Positions 9,550 through 19,146 of a stretch of 64,000 bases of DNA are shown here, piece by piece. The translations under genes were made by a program, and so were the position numbers. The stretch is from Roseiarcus sp963806935 (GTDB lineage Bacteria > Pseudomonadota > Alphaproteobacteria > Rhizobiales > Beijerinckiaceae). The stretch spans positions 62,001 to 126,000 of the forward strand of contig CAWEAT010000004.1 of NCBI GenBank assembly GCA_963806935.1, given 5' to 3'. The notes beneath the pieces were generated by a model, which saw nothing but the letters and a program-made list of their open reading frames with translations, was not told the origin of the DNA and did no database searches. How positions within the stretch are numbered: position 1 is the first letter of the stretch; every line of letters begins with the position of its first letter.

Positions 9550-10650
9550 ATGACGGTCAAGGTGATCTGCTGCGATTTGCGTGTTTCGCGCAAAGTGGTT
9601 CGGAAGGTCATCGGGTCGCGGGCGACAGAGTCCCGTTATCAGCACGACGTCCAACCCCAGCCAAAATCGGCCCGTGGCGCAGCGGCTTAATTCATTGCTT
9701 TTGGAGAATGACGGCAAGCCGGCGCGCGAGCGGTCGACGCTCATTCGGGTCTTCGAGGAGCTGCGTGAGTCGGCTATGAGGGCGGTTATGACGCAGTTCG
9801 CCGCTACGCCCGGGCCTTAGCAAGGAGCGCGGGAGCGAGACGGCGAGCGCTTATGTGGCGCTGTGGTCGCGCCGGGCGTGGCCTACCAGTTCGACTGGAG
9901 CCACGACGTCGTTGTGATAGACGGGGTGACGACGACCGTGAAGTCGCGCACGTTCGCCTTTGCGACAGCCGCATGATGCTGGTGCGCGCCTATCCGCGCG
10001 AAACGCAGGAGATGGTTTTCGACGCCCACGAGCGGGCGTTCGCATTCTTCGGGGGCGCCTGCTCGCGCGGCATCTACTACAACATGAAGACAGCGGTGGA
10101 GACGATCTTCATAGTCAAGGATCGGCAATACAATCGCCGCTTCCTGCAGATGTGCTCGCACCATCTTGTCGAGCCTGTGGCCTGCACTCCGGCGTCGGGC
10201 TGGGAGAAGGGCCAAAATTAGAACCAGGTCGGCCTCGTGCGCGAGCGCGTCTTCACGCCGCGCTTGTGCATTAAGAGCTATGGCAAGCTGAACGCCTGGC
10301 TCAAGGACAAATGCATCGCCTGGGCCCAGGCCCATCCCCATCCCGAACAACCCGACAGAGCGATCTGGAAGGTCTTCGAGGGAGAGCGTCCAAGCTCGTT
10401 CCCTATCGGGTCGCTTCGACGGAATTCCATGCCTCGCCGGCGTCGAAGACCTGCCTGGTGCGGTTCGACAATAGCAAATGCTCGGTGAGCGCAAGCGCGG
10501 ACGGCCCCCCGGTCGAAAATCCACGCCTACGCCGATCGCGTCGTGATCCGCCAGGACGGGCGCATTGTGGCCGAGCATCCACGCTGTTACGGGCCCGGCG
10601 AGACGGTCTACGATCCTGGCATTACGTGCCGGTTGTCACTGGGCAAGAAA
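9550..10650 (+). pseudogene. Degenerate IS21-family transposase (istA remnant)
   Basis: Pieces of an IstA transposase appear in order across several frames: LRVSRKVVRKVI near 9570, then YQFDWSHDVVVIDGVTTTV, MVFDAHERAFAFF, NMKTAVETIF, VACTPASGWEKGQ, and RIVAEHPRCY near 10570. The catalytic-core-like regions are therefore recognisable. An in-frame TAG sits near 10218 where the family reads a sense codon, besides several shifts. No istB follows. This is real decay, not only indel noise, and the copy cannot transpose by itself. Confidence 0.8.
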
Positions 10651-11702
10651 AGATCGAGAAGCTCTACGGCTCGATAGGCGTGGACGGGGCTGCCGACGCT
10701 GCGCCATGATGAGACCCAACCCGAAGAACAGCGCGGCTCCTCCGGCGACGATCGCCTCGCGCGTAGTCGCTCCGGGATAGACAGAGACATGCGACTTGGC
10801 TTCGGCGCTGAACGAGCCGTGCAAGCGATGCAAATCCGCGATGGGATCTTTGAGATTATCGCGCCGGCCTGGTTGAACCAACTGGTTGGTTTCCTGTCCG
10901 GCGACAGCTGAGCGCGCGAGAAACCAGTCCATGAATTTCGGCGCGATCATGTTGCCTACAATGGTGAGAAGCGTCGAGGTTCCCACCCAATATTCGCTCG
11001 CGCCGGTTCGCGCCGCGCGCAGGACCGCCTCAGCAGCGGCCTCGGGCTGGTAGATCGTTCCCATCGGCTTGGGCTGATGCGCCCGATGGGTACGAGCCCA
11101 ATCGAATTGCGGGGTATTCATCGCCGGCAGTTCGAGAATGGAGACGACAATAGGCGAATGTTCGTGCTCGAGCTCGCTGCGCAACGAGGCGGTAAAGCCC
11201 CGGATCGCATGCTTCGCTCCGCAATATGCGGATTGCAACGGGATGCCGCGATACGCGAGCGCCGAACCGATGTTGATGATTTGGCCGGAGGGCTGAGTAC
11301 GCATTTGCTTCAGGGCGGCCATGGACCCATACACGACGCCGAGATAGGTCACCTCGGTTACACGGCGAAATTCTTCGGGTGTGATGTCGTCGACCGAGGA
11401 GAAAACGGTCACCATCGCGTCATTGACCCAGATATCGATCGGGCCAAACTCGCCCGCGAAGCGATCCGCCGCAGCAAAAACTGCATCTCGCGTCGCTGAC
11501 GTCGAGCGGCGCGATCGCGGCGTCTTTGGCGCCGGCGGCCCGCAATTCATCAGCAAGCGATTTCGAGCGCGGTTTTGTCGCGGGAGATCAGGCCGAGCTT
11601 CGCCCCTTCACGCGCGAACCGTAGGGCGATCGCCCGCCCGACGCCGGCTGCAGCGCCGGTAATAACGACGACTTTGCCCGCAAGATGCTCGTTCGCAGCC
11701 AT
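10636..11702 (-). CDS. Short-chain dehydrogenase/reductase with C-terminal membrane extension, two frameshifts
   Basis: The true start is ATG 11702, giving MAANEHLAGKVVVITGAAAG with the SDR nucleotide-binding loop. One extra base near 11560 (in a run of A) and another near 11490 break the frame. Removing both gives 354 codons with DVSDARAVFAAADRF joined correctly. Downstream are the SALAYRGIPL strand and catalytic YCGAK, then a long tail ending in a hydrophobic segment (AIVAGGAALFFGLGLIMA). It lies just after the GMC oxidoreductase gene on the same strand. Substrate is unknown. The open part alone begins at a TTG at 11556. Confidence 0.8.
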
Positions 11703-11767
11703 GGTCTCTCATCCTCCTTAGTAGCCAGTCTTGCGGCAGCGTTGCGCAGGGCCGCCGCAAGCGAGGC

Positions 11768-13484
11768 TCAGGTCGCAATGGGCAAGGCTGATCGCGGCCG
11801 ACTGCTGACGGAGCGAAATGTGGGATGTTTCGCCTCCGCTCCTAACTCGCCCCGCCGGGCCAATTGTCCGATTCGCCCCGCGGTGCGCATAGCGATCGCG
11901 GTAATGGTCAGCGACGGATTCACCCCGCCCGCGGTAGGAAACACCGACCCATCGCAGATGAAGAGATTGGGAATGTCCCAGGTTCGGCAATCCGCGTTGA
12001 TCACGCTGTCCTGAGGCGTGAAGCCCATGCGCGCCGTGCCGGCCAGATGGTTCATGTCGTTGTCTTGCCGCCAGATATCCTTGGCGCCCACAAGCTCCAG
12101 GCTGGTGCTCATCTGATCGAGCGCGTGGCGGATCATGGCTTTGTCGTTATTCCCCCAGGAATAGGTGATGCGGGGAATGCGCAGCCCGTATTGATCCGTA
12201 TCGTCGGCGAGCGTCACCCGGTTGTTCTCGTTGGGCAGCTGTTCTCCGACCATTTTCAAGCCGACGAGGTGATTGTAGCGCAGCATCTCTTCGTGGAGCG
12301 ACGCGCCCCAAGATCCCTTCGATCCGGTGATGATCGTCATCGTCTCGATGGGCAGCGGGCCCTGCGCCATCCAGCAGTAGCCGCCGTGGAAGTCCTTGCG
12401 GTCCTCATAGTTCCAGTGCTCGGTGATGGTCGTCGAGGGCGGCGCCTTATAAGCCCGCACTGGCTCGTCCATGTAGCCCCATGCCGCCTGGTTCGACTGG
12501 CTCATGAGGTTCCGGCCGACCAGGCCGCTGCTGTTGGCGAGCCCATCCGGGAAACGGTCGTTCGCCGAGTTCAAAAGCAGGCGCGGTGTTTCGATGGCAT
12601 AGCCCGCGACGACCACGGCCCGCGCCTTCTGAAAGCGCCACCGGCCTTCGCGATGATAGTGCACCCCCTTGGCCCGCCCGTCCCGGCCCACCTCGATCCG
12701 GCCGACCATGGCGAGATCCCGGATTTCCGCGCCAGCGGCCAAGCGCGCGAGGAATGAAGGTGACGAGTTGGCTCTGCTTCGCATTGGTCGAGCAGCCGAA
12801 CCGGCAGAAGCCGCGATAGACGCAGGGCGGACTATCCCCCTTCGGCGCCGACACGGTAGCGAGCGGCGTCTCCGTCCAAGCGTATCCCATCGCCTCGGCC
12901 CCGCGCGCCAGCAGTTGCGCGGCGCCGTTGATCGGATGCGCCCTTAAGGGATAACGCGGCCGTTTCGGCCCCCAAGGGTAGGTGATCGGACCGGAGATCG
13001 ACAGCGCCTTTTCCGCCCGCCCGTACCAGTCCCACATCTCGCGCCAGTCGAGCGGCCAGTCGACCCCGTAGCCGAGTTGCGAGCGCGACTTGAACCATTC
13101 CGGCCGAAAGCGAAGCGACACCATGGCGAAATGCACCGTCGAGCCGCCCACAGCCTTGCCGCTGTTCTTGCCGCCCATCACGAGCGGATTCTCGCCCTCC
13201 GAGATGCGGTCGTCGTTCCAGTAGAGCTTCTCCTGCTCGCTCTCGTCCGAAGCAAAATCCTCGAGCGGCCGGAAATAGGGGCCCGCGTCGAATCCGACCA
13301 CCGAAAAGCCCTGCTCCGCCAATCCCGCGAGCATCGGCCCCCCGCCTGCGCCGGTCCCGACGACGGCGAAGTCGACCTCCTCCAGATCATCGAATTGCCG
13401 CATCGGCGTCCAGGCGCCGCGGCGAAACACGTTGGGCGCGCGCCCGTTTGCGGCGCGCGGAGCGGCAAAGGGGTCAGCGGACAT
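11768..13484 (-). CDS. GMC-family oxidoreductase (large subunit of a membrane alcohol/sugar dehydrogenase), frameshift near 12741
   Basis: ATG 13484 opens a flavoprotein with FAD-binding VGTGAGGGPMLAGLAEQG near residue 35. The GMC features VGGSTVHFAMV and CVYRGFCRFGCSTNAK follow. One extra base near 12741 breaks the frame; without it the protein is 571 residues and ends with the family's C-terminal part (HLAGTARMGF, SVFPTAGGVNPSLTITAIAMR). The gene overlaps the end of the gluconate-dehydrogenase-subunit-3 gene by 11 bp. Together they resemble two subunits of an FAD sugar or alcohol dehydrogenase that passes electrons to quinone. No cytochrome c subunit gene is adjacent. Confidence 0.85.
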
Positions 13485-14130
13485 GTTTATTTTCCCGCGC
13501 CGCCTGGTCTTCCCGGCTCGGCGGGGCCTCCTCTGGTTCCCACGGGTCGCGCCGGTCGAGGCCCAACCGAACATAGCCGCGCGGCGAGGCGGGGCCGCCA
13601 AACCCGATCTCGCTCCACGCCGTAGGGTGGGCGTAATAGGCTGCGACGACGTCGTGGATCACATGCGAACTCCAGAAGGTTCTGGACGGCATTCCGCGCA
13701 TGGCGTCGGCCTCGAATGACCCCTCGGCCATTTGGCCGAGCATCGCGTCCTGATCCTGCTCGGTCAGGAATGCGAAAGGCCGCCCATGCGTCCGGACTGA
13801 CACCTCGTCCAATGCCGCCAACGCGCGCTTCCACGCTTCCGCCGGTTGAGGCATATCGGCGAAGCGATAGCCTTTCGTCTTGCCCTCCAGAAGCTGCCGG
13901 TCGACATAGGCCGCAAGCGGCGCGCGCAGGCGACCTTCGGGTTGCGGCATGACGCGGTCGCAAAGCGCCTCGAGGGTTTTCCATTCGTCTGCCGAAAAGA
14001 AAGCGGGACGCGGCTCTGTCGCCAGCCGGGCGTCGATGACTTCCCGAGTCTTGTCGTTCCACGACTGGCTTTCCCGTTTGGACATGACGTCGTAGCCGGG
14101 ATAGCGCCCGCTCGTGACGCGCTCAGTCAT
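13474..14130 (-). CDS. Gluconate 2-dehydrogenase subunit 3 family protein
   Basis: This 218-residue protein starts at ATG 14130 (MTERVTSGRYPGYDV), 8 bp inside the end of the membrane protein gene. It has the family's features: FFSADEWKTLEALCDRVMP, AAYVDRQLLEG, TFWSSHVIHDVVAAYYAHP and a C-terminal SEIGFGGPASPRGYV. Such small subunits, often exported by the Tat pathway, stabilise GMC large subunits. I see no classical Tat signal at this N-terminus. Position between a membrane protein and the GMC gene supports one complex. Confidence 0.85.
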   Translation of the reverse strand: MTERVTSGRYPGYDVMSKRESQSWNDKTREVIDARLATEPRPAFFSADEWKTLEALCDRVMPQPEGRLRAPLAAYVDRQLLEGKTKGYRFADMPQPAEAWKRALAALDEVSVRTHGRPFAFLTEQDQDAMLGQMAEGSFEADAMRGMPSRTFWSSHVIHDVVAAYYAHPTAWSEIGFGGPASPRGYVRLGLDRRDPWEPEEAPPSREDQAARENKHVR

Positions 14131-15007
14131 CTGGATTGTCCTGCATGAGCCGCAATGCGGCGAGGCCGGCCAGAGCCAGCCCGGTAAAGGAAGGCGGCGC
14201 GGGCAGCGGGGGGCCCGCCTGAAGGTTCTGGGTCCAGTTCCGCCAGCCGCCCATGTTGCGCGCGACCCCGATCGCATGGAAGCCGACGCCAACGACGCCC
14301 ATGAGGGCGGTCATCCGCAGCCACCAGCGCGTGATGCGCCGCGGTCGCGCGGCCTTCCCCATCGCCGCCGCGGCCAGCATAGCGGCCGCCGCAGGGGGCG
14401 CCGTGACCGGCAGCAGCATGGCCGGGTTATGGAAGGCGCCGCGAAAATGCAGCAGCCCCGCCTCCATCGCCGTGCCGACCAGGCCGGCGCCCGTCAGCGC
14501 AGCGACCATTCGCCCGGCAGGCAGTCCGAGCACGTCGGGCGAAGCGCCGGGCGGGTTGTCCCGCACCCGCTCGGCCAGGAACCCGGTCATTCCCGCAAGC
14601 AAGATCGCCGCCGGCGCCCCGAGCGGAGCGCCGTAAAACAGGTTCTGCCAGCAGAAACCGCCCGGGCGCTTGCCTACGTTGTAGAGATGGAAGCCAGTCC
14701 CGATCACGCCAGTCAGTCCGGCCAGCGCGTAAACGATGTCCCGCGCCCAATGCGCCCGCGACGCGACGTCTTTGTGCCCGTGGAATGACGCGAGAAGCGT
14801 GAGCGCGGACGTCGCGATTGGCGTGTACATTGCCTTGTTCTGGAAGGCGCCGCGGTAATGCTCCATGGAGCTGTCAACCAGCACGGAGGCGGCTATCGTT
14901 CCCGCCGCACGGTTCAGACGCCGCGCGGCGAGCACGGTCCCGCCATTGTCGCGGGGCGACGGGACTGGGGCGGGAGGAGGCTCCATCGGCCGGCGGCGCT
15001 CGCCCAC
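14123..15007 (-). CDS. Polytopic membrane protein of the GMC dehydrogenase cluster
   Basis: The 294-residue protein has about six hydrophobic segments and two related halves. Each half carries an EHYRGAFQNKAM / LHFRGAFHNPAM motif followed by a DIVYALAGLTG / MTALMGVVGVG segment, which suggests internal duplication. I recognise no named family beyond conserved hypothetical membrane proteins found beside GMC/subunit-3 pairs. The N-terminus is uncertain. A hydrophobic stretch (VALLLLGAAAVAGSAAM) lies upstream in another frame from GTG 15095, so another one-base error may hide the true start. It may anchor the dehydrogenase. Confidence 0.65.
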   Translation of the reverse strand: MGERRRPMEPPPAPVPSPRDNGGTVLAARRLNRAAGTIAASVLVDSSMEHYRGAFQNKAMYTPIATSALTLLASFHGHKDVASRAHWARDIVYALAGLTGVIGTGFHLYNVGKRPGGFCWQNLFYGAPLGAPAAILLAGMTGFLAERVRDNPPGASPDVLGLPAGRMVAALTGAGLVGTAMEAGLLHFRGAFHNPAMLLPVTAPPAAAAMLAAAAMGKAARPRRITRWWLRMTALMGVVGVGFHAIGVARNMGGWRNWTQNLQAGPPLPAPPSFTGLALAGLAALRLMQDNPDD

Positions 15008-15166
15008 TCGCCCGCGGACGACGGGCGCCTTCCGACCTGAGGGTCATCGCCGCGCTCCCCGCCACGGCCGCGGCGCCCAAAAGCAACAGCGCCACGAAGA
15101 TTTCATGCGTCGGCCGGGTAGTTGTCCGCGACGCGTCCTCGACCCCTCTCTTTCAATCTCTGGTCG

Positions 15167-16267
15167 TCATGCAGCGTAGCGCTCCGCATCCCGCTCCTTG
15201 AACACGAGGCCCAGGCCGGGGCGGCTCATGTCCGGCTGGATCGCGCCGTTCTTCGCGACGGGAGCGCCCTCGAACAACAGGTGCTCGATGCGAACGTGGT
15301 CATGAAACCATTCCAGATGACGCAAACGCGGCGCTGCGCAGGCGGCATGAACATGCAAAGCCGGCGCACAATGGCCGGAAAGATCGATGTGATGCGCGTC
15401 GCAAAGCGCGCCGGCCTGCAGAAATCCCGTGATCCCGAGACATCGCGACGCGTCCGCCTGCTGCACGTCCACCGCGCGCCGGACAAGCATATGCCGCACA
15501 TCGTCCGCGTTGTAGGAATATTCGCCAGCAGCGATATCCATGCAGTCGGGCGCGCCTGTTCGCACCTGCGCGAGACCATCCAGATCGTCCGAGGAGACCG
15601 GCTCCTCGAACCACGCGACCTGGGCTTCCGCTGCGAACGCGTCGGCCAGCGCGTAGCGCCTGCTTGACCGAATAAGCGCCGTTGGCGTCCACGAACAACG
15701 ACGCCTCGCCGATCGCCTCCTTGGCGACGCGGACCCGGCGCAGATCGTCGTCCGGGTGGCTGCCAATCTTCATCTTCACCGCGCGACATCCCTCACGCTC
15801 GACCCAGCCGGCAAGCTGCTGCCTGAGCTCTCGATCGCCGTAAGAAGTGAACCCGCCGCTGCCGTAAATCGGAACAGTCTCCCGCGCTCGGCCAAGCAAT
15901 GCCGCGAGCGGGAGGTCCATGAGCTTGGCCTTCACATCCCAGAGCGCGGCATCCAGCGCAGAGATCGCGGTCGCGGCCACGCCGGACCGGCCCATGTTGC
16001 GCACTTGATTGACCAGCAATCGGTGACAGAGCGGTATGTCGAACGCATCCTGACCGCACAGAGCGGCGGCCAGAGGGCCTGCAACCAACGACGGCGACCG
16101 CGCTTGAGCTGTATGTATAGCCAAGTCCGGTATAGCCTCCGGCTTCAATCGTCGCGATGACGAGAGTCGTTTCCCGCCAGGCGTAGGTCCCGTCCGCTTC
16201 CGGCGCATCGGTCGGGAATCGTATAGGGGCGAGCCGTTAGAGCCCTGATGGCGGCGTCCGGACGCAT
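15167..16267 (-). CDS. Enolase-superfamily dehydratase/racemase (MR/MLE-like), three frameshifts
   Basis: ATG 16267, 7 bases after the stop of the TPP-enzyme gene, starts MRPDAAIRALTARPYTIP. Single extra bases near 16213, 16086 and 15659 interrupt the frame; removing all three gives 365 residues, the usual length. Superfamily features are present: the KxK motif (AVKMKIG), metal-binding Asp in FVDANGAYS, Glu in WFEEPV, Glu in AAGEYSY, then DVQQADASRCLG and a late His-rich HCAPALHVHAA. Members racemise or dehydrate acid sugars or cycloisomerise muconate. Sugar-acid dehydratase fits the neighbouring lactonase, but this is inference. Confidence 0.8.
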
Positions 16268-16274
16268 CGGGGCG

Positions 16275-18050
16275 TTACCGGCCGGGCAGGACGGAAGACG
16301 CAAGTTCCTTGGCCGTATTCTTCAGGACGCTGCCGAGTTCCGGTTCGTCCGGCATCATGGTCATGAAATGCGTCGCGTCTTTCAGGGTGATGTGAGGGGG
16401 CAAAGGCGGCACGTTGGGATCGGTATAGAATTCAAGGATGACTGGCCGGTCGGAGGCGAGCGCCTCCTCCCAGGCGGCGCCGACCTTGTCCGGATCATTG
16501 CAGAAGATCCCTTTGAGCCCGAGCAGTTCGGCATATTTGGCGTAAGGAAGGTCCGGGATGGACTGAGTGCTCTCCGTCTTGCCATCGCCCAACTGCACGC
16601 GCTCTTCCCACGTCACCTGACTGAGATCGCGGTTGTTGAGAACCATCATGATGAAGACCGGATTTGACCATTCTTTCCAATATTTGGAGACAGTGATCAT
16701 GACGTTCATGCCGTTCATCTGCATGGCGCCGTCGCCGATCGTGCCGATGACCGGCCGCTCCGGATACGCCATCTTCGCAGCCAGCGCGTAGGGGGTCGCG
16801 GCGCCGAGCGAAGCAAGAGAGCCAGAGAGCGAGCCCTTCATGCCGCGCCGAAATTTGAGGTCGCGCCCATACCAGTTGGCGACCGTTCCGCTGTCGGCGG
16901 TGACGATGCAATTGTCCGGCAGCCGCGGCGAAAGCTCCCAGAACACCCGCTGGGGATTGATCGGATCCGCGGAGTTCATCGCGCGGCTTTCCAGCAACTT
17001 CCACCAGTCGGCGAGATTATCCTTGATCGTGTCGCGCCATTTCGAATCGGTCTTCTGTTCGAGGAGCGGCAGCAGCGCTCTTAAGGTCGCCGCGCTGTCG
17101 CCAACGAGATTGACCTCCATCGGGTAGCGGAGGCTGAGGTTTTCTCCCTTGATATCGATCTGTACGCCTCGCGCGCTCCCGGGTTCCGGAAGAAACTCGC
17201 TGTAGGGAAATGCGGACCCCACCATCAACAGCGTGTCGCAATTCTTCATCAGATCCCAAGAGGGCTTCGTACCCAGGAGGCCGATGCCTCCCGTGACGAA
17301 GGGCAAATCATCCGGGACGGCCGCCTTGCCGAGGAGCGCTTTGGCTAGCCCCGCTCCCAGCTTGTCCGCAATTGCGATCACTTCGTCCGTCGCCTCGAGG
17401 CAGCCGGCTCCGACGAGCATGGCGACCTTCTTGCCTTCGTTGAGAACCTGAGCCGCTGCCCTCAATCCCTCACTCTCGGGAACCTTGCTCTCCGCGGGAA
17501 AGCCCACGCCCGTATGCGTCGAGCCGTGCGCCATGGGCGGATCCTCGTATGGCATCAGTTGCAGATCGTTGGGGAGGACGATGCAGGTGACGGAGCGTTT
17601 GGTCTGAGCAATCCTGACCGCGCGGTCCACCATGTGGCGAACCTGACTCGGAACCGTGCCGATCGCGATGTAGTCGCTCGCGACGTCCTTGAACAGCGCA
17701 ACCAGATCCACTTCCTGCTGATAGCGTGCGCCGAGCGCTGTGCGGGCCTGCTGCCCCACGAGGGCCACCACCGGCTGGTTGTCCATTTTCGCGTCATAAA
17801 GGCCGTTGAGCAGGTGAATCGCGCCTGGACCGGAGGTCGCATAACAAAGGCCGACGTCTCCGGTGAACTTCGCGTGAGCCGAGGCCATGAACGCTGCCAT
17901 TTCCTCGTGCCGGACCTGGACGTATTTCATGCCGGGCTGCGCTTTTTGCAACGCCACGTCCAACCCGCCGACGCCGTCGCCGGGGTAGCCGTAGACTCGC
18001 TTGAGGCCCCATTCCTGAAGACGCTTCCAGACGAATTCGCTGACGTTCAT
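16275..18050 (-). CDS. Thiamine-pyrophosphate-dependent enzyme, PoxB/acetolactate-synthase-like
   Basis: The 591-residue protein starts at ATG 18050. Three TPP-family domains are visible: an N-terminal Pyr domain with the catalytic-type Glu in QVRHEEMAAFMA, a central domain, and a C-terminal PP domain with the GDG...NN cofactor motif (GTIGDGAMQMNG to VLNN). It resembles pyruvate oxidase (PoxB) and related decarboxylases more than biosynthetic acetolactate synthase, because no regulatory subunit gene follows. Pyruvate or another 2-oxo acid is the probable substrate. It is followed closely by the enolase-family gene and preceded by the SMP-30 lactonase. Confidence 0.85.
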   Translation of the reverse strand: MNVSEFVWKRLQEWGLKRVYGYPGDGVGGLDVALQKAQPGMKYVQVRHEEMAAFMASAHAKFTGDVGLCYATSGPGAIHLLNGLYDAKMDNQPVVALVGQQARTALGARYQQEVDLVALFKDVASDYIAIGTVPSQVRHMVDRAVRIAQTKRSVTCIVLPNDLQLMPYEDPPMAHGSTHTGVGFPAESKVPESEGLRAAAQVLNEGKKVAMLVGAGCLEATDEVIAIADKLGAGLAKALLGKAAVPDDLPFVTGGIGLLGTKPSWDLMKNCDTLLMVGSAFPYSEFLPEPGSARGVQIDIKGENLSLRYPMEVNLVGDSAATLRALLPLLEQKTDSKWRDTIKDNLADWWKLLESRAMNSADPINPQRVFWELSPRLPDNCIVTADSGTVANWYGRDLKFRRGMKGSLSGSLASLGAATPYALAAKMAYPERPVIGTIGDGAMQMNGMNVMITVSKYWKEWSNPVFIMMVLNNRDLSQVTWEERVQLGDGKTESTQSIPDLPYAKYAELLGLKGIFCNDPDKVGAAWEEALASDRPVILEFYTDPNVPPLPPHITLKDATHFMTMMPDEPELGSVLKNTAKELASSVLPGR

Positions 18051-18148
18051 GGACAAGGCACGAAACCTCCGAGCGATAGCCGACCGACCTAGGCGACGCT
18101 GTTGAATGGCAACGAAGGAGGCGAAGAAAAGTTCCTGCCCGGAAAGTT

Positions 18149-19036
18149 TTAGCGCGCGATGCACGGCCGGCTGAGACCGCGGACGCCGGGGCGGAGCCGA
18201 AATAGCCCGCCCGCCTGCGGCTCGCACTTCAGCTGGTCCTCGGTCAGTTTGTCCCTGGCGCTGGTCACAACCATCTCGTCGAGCTCAGGGCCAATGAAGG
18301 CGCACATCGTCGGCTGACTGACCGGCAGATCGACCTGCGATATCAAGCGGCCGGAGCGATCATAGCGATGCAGAACGCCCCCACCGTGGACTGCGCACCA
18401 GTAGCAGCCCTCCTCGTCCACCGCGGCGCCATCGGGGACATGGCCCTCGGCTCGAATTTCGGCGAACGGGCTTGGCTTGCCGAGCCTGCCCCTCGCTCTG
18501 TCATAGGGCGCGCGAAAGATGCTGCGCGCGTTGGAATGAGACAGAAAGAAGGTATCCTCTTCGAGGTTCCAGGCGAAGCCGTTATGCAAGTCCGACCAAT
18601 CGTCGCCAGCCACGAGCCCTTCGCCGAAGGTGAAGCGATGAAGGGGCGCCGCGGCGGTGTCGGCGGCTACGCCCGGATGGGGATCGAACATCACGCCGAC
18701 CCAGAAGCGCCCCTCGGCGTCGCAGACGCCCTCGTTAAAGCGGAAGAGATTCGGGTCGAAAGGAGGCGGAGCAAGCTGGTGGGTTTCTCCAGTGGCGAAA
18801 TCGAGGTGAAATATCCCGGTCCGCAGCGCGACAATCGCGCCCTCGGCGTCTTCCACCAGCGCGAATGCGCCGATATCGGCGTCGAAGCGCCATTGGGTCT
18901 GCACACCATCTGCGCTGAGCCGGTGGAGGGCCGGCGCTTTGACGTCGATCCAGTAAAGGGCTTTGCTCGGGGCGAACCAGGTTGGAGACTCACCGATGAT
19001 GGCTCGGCAATCCAGCAGAAGCTCGATTTCCGGCAT
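18149..19036 (-). CDS. SMP-30/gluconolactonase-family lactonase
   Basis: The 295-residue protein is a six-bladed beta-propeller of the SMP-30 type. Recognisable parts are the N-terminal GESPTWFAPSKALYWIDVKAP with the metal-binding Glu, FNEGVCDAEGRFWVG, LHNGFAWN and PDGAAVDEEGCYWCA with the metal-binding Asp. These enzymes hydrolyse sugar lactones such as gluconolactone, the product of membrane sugar dehydrogenases. That links it to the GMC dehydrogenase in the adjoining respiratory cluster. It lacks a signal peptide, so it probably acts in the cytoplasm. The last residues are Arg-rich and may be unreliable. Confidence 0.87.
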   Translation of the reverse strand: MPEIELLLDCRAIIGESPTWFAPSKALYWIDVKAPALHRLSADGVQTQWRFDADIGAFALVEDAEGAIVALRTGIFHLDFATGETHQLAPPPFDPNLFRFNEGVCDAEGRFWVGVMFDPHPGVAADTAAAPLHRFTFGEGLVAGDDWSDLHNGFAWNLEEDTFFLSHSNARSIFRAPYDRARGRLGKPSPFAEIRAEGHVPDGAAVDEEGCYWCAVHGGGVLHRYDRSGRLISQVDLPVSQPTMCAFIGPELDEMVVTSARDKLTEDQLKCEPQAGGLFRLRPGVRGLSRPCIAR

Positions 19037-19146
19037 GACGCACTCCCTGTCCTCGATTATCTAAACGCGCGTGGCGTAGCCCGACGATCCGCTCTCATCT
19101 CAGAAGTGATCAGGAAAGGCGTACGGGGCGGTATCGGCGGCCCCGA

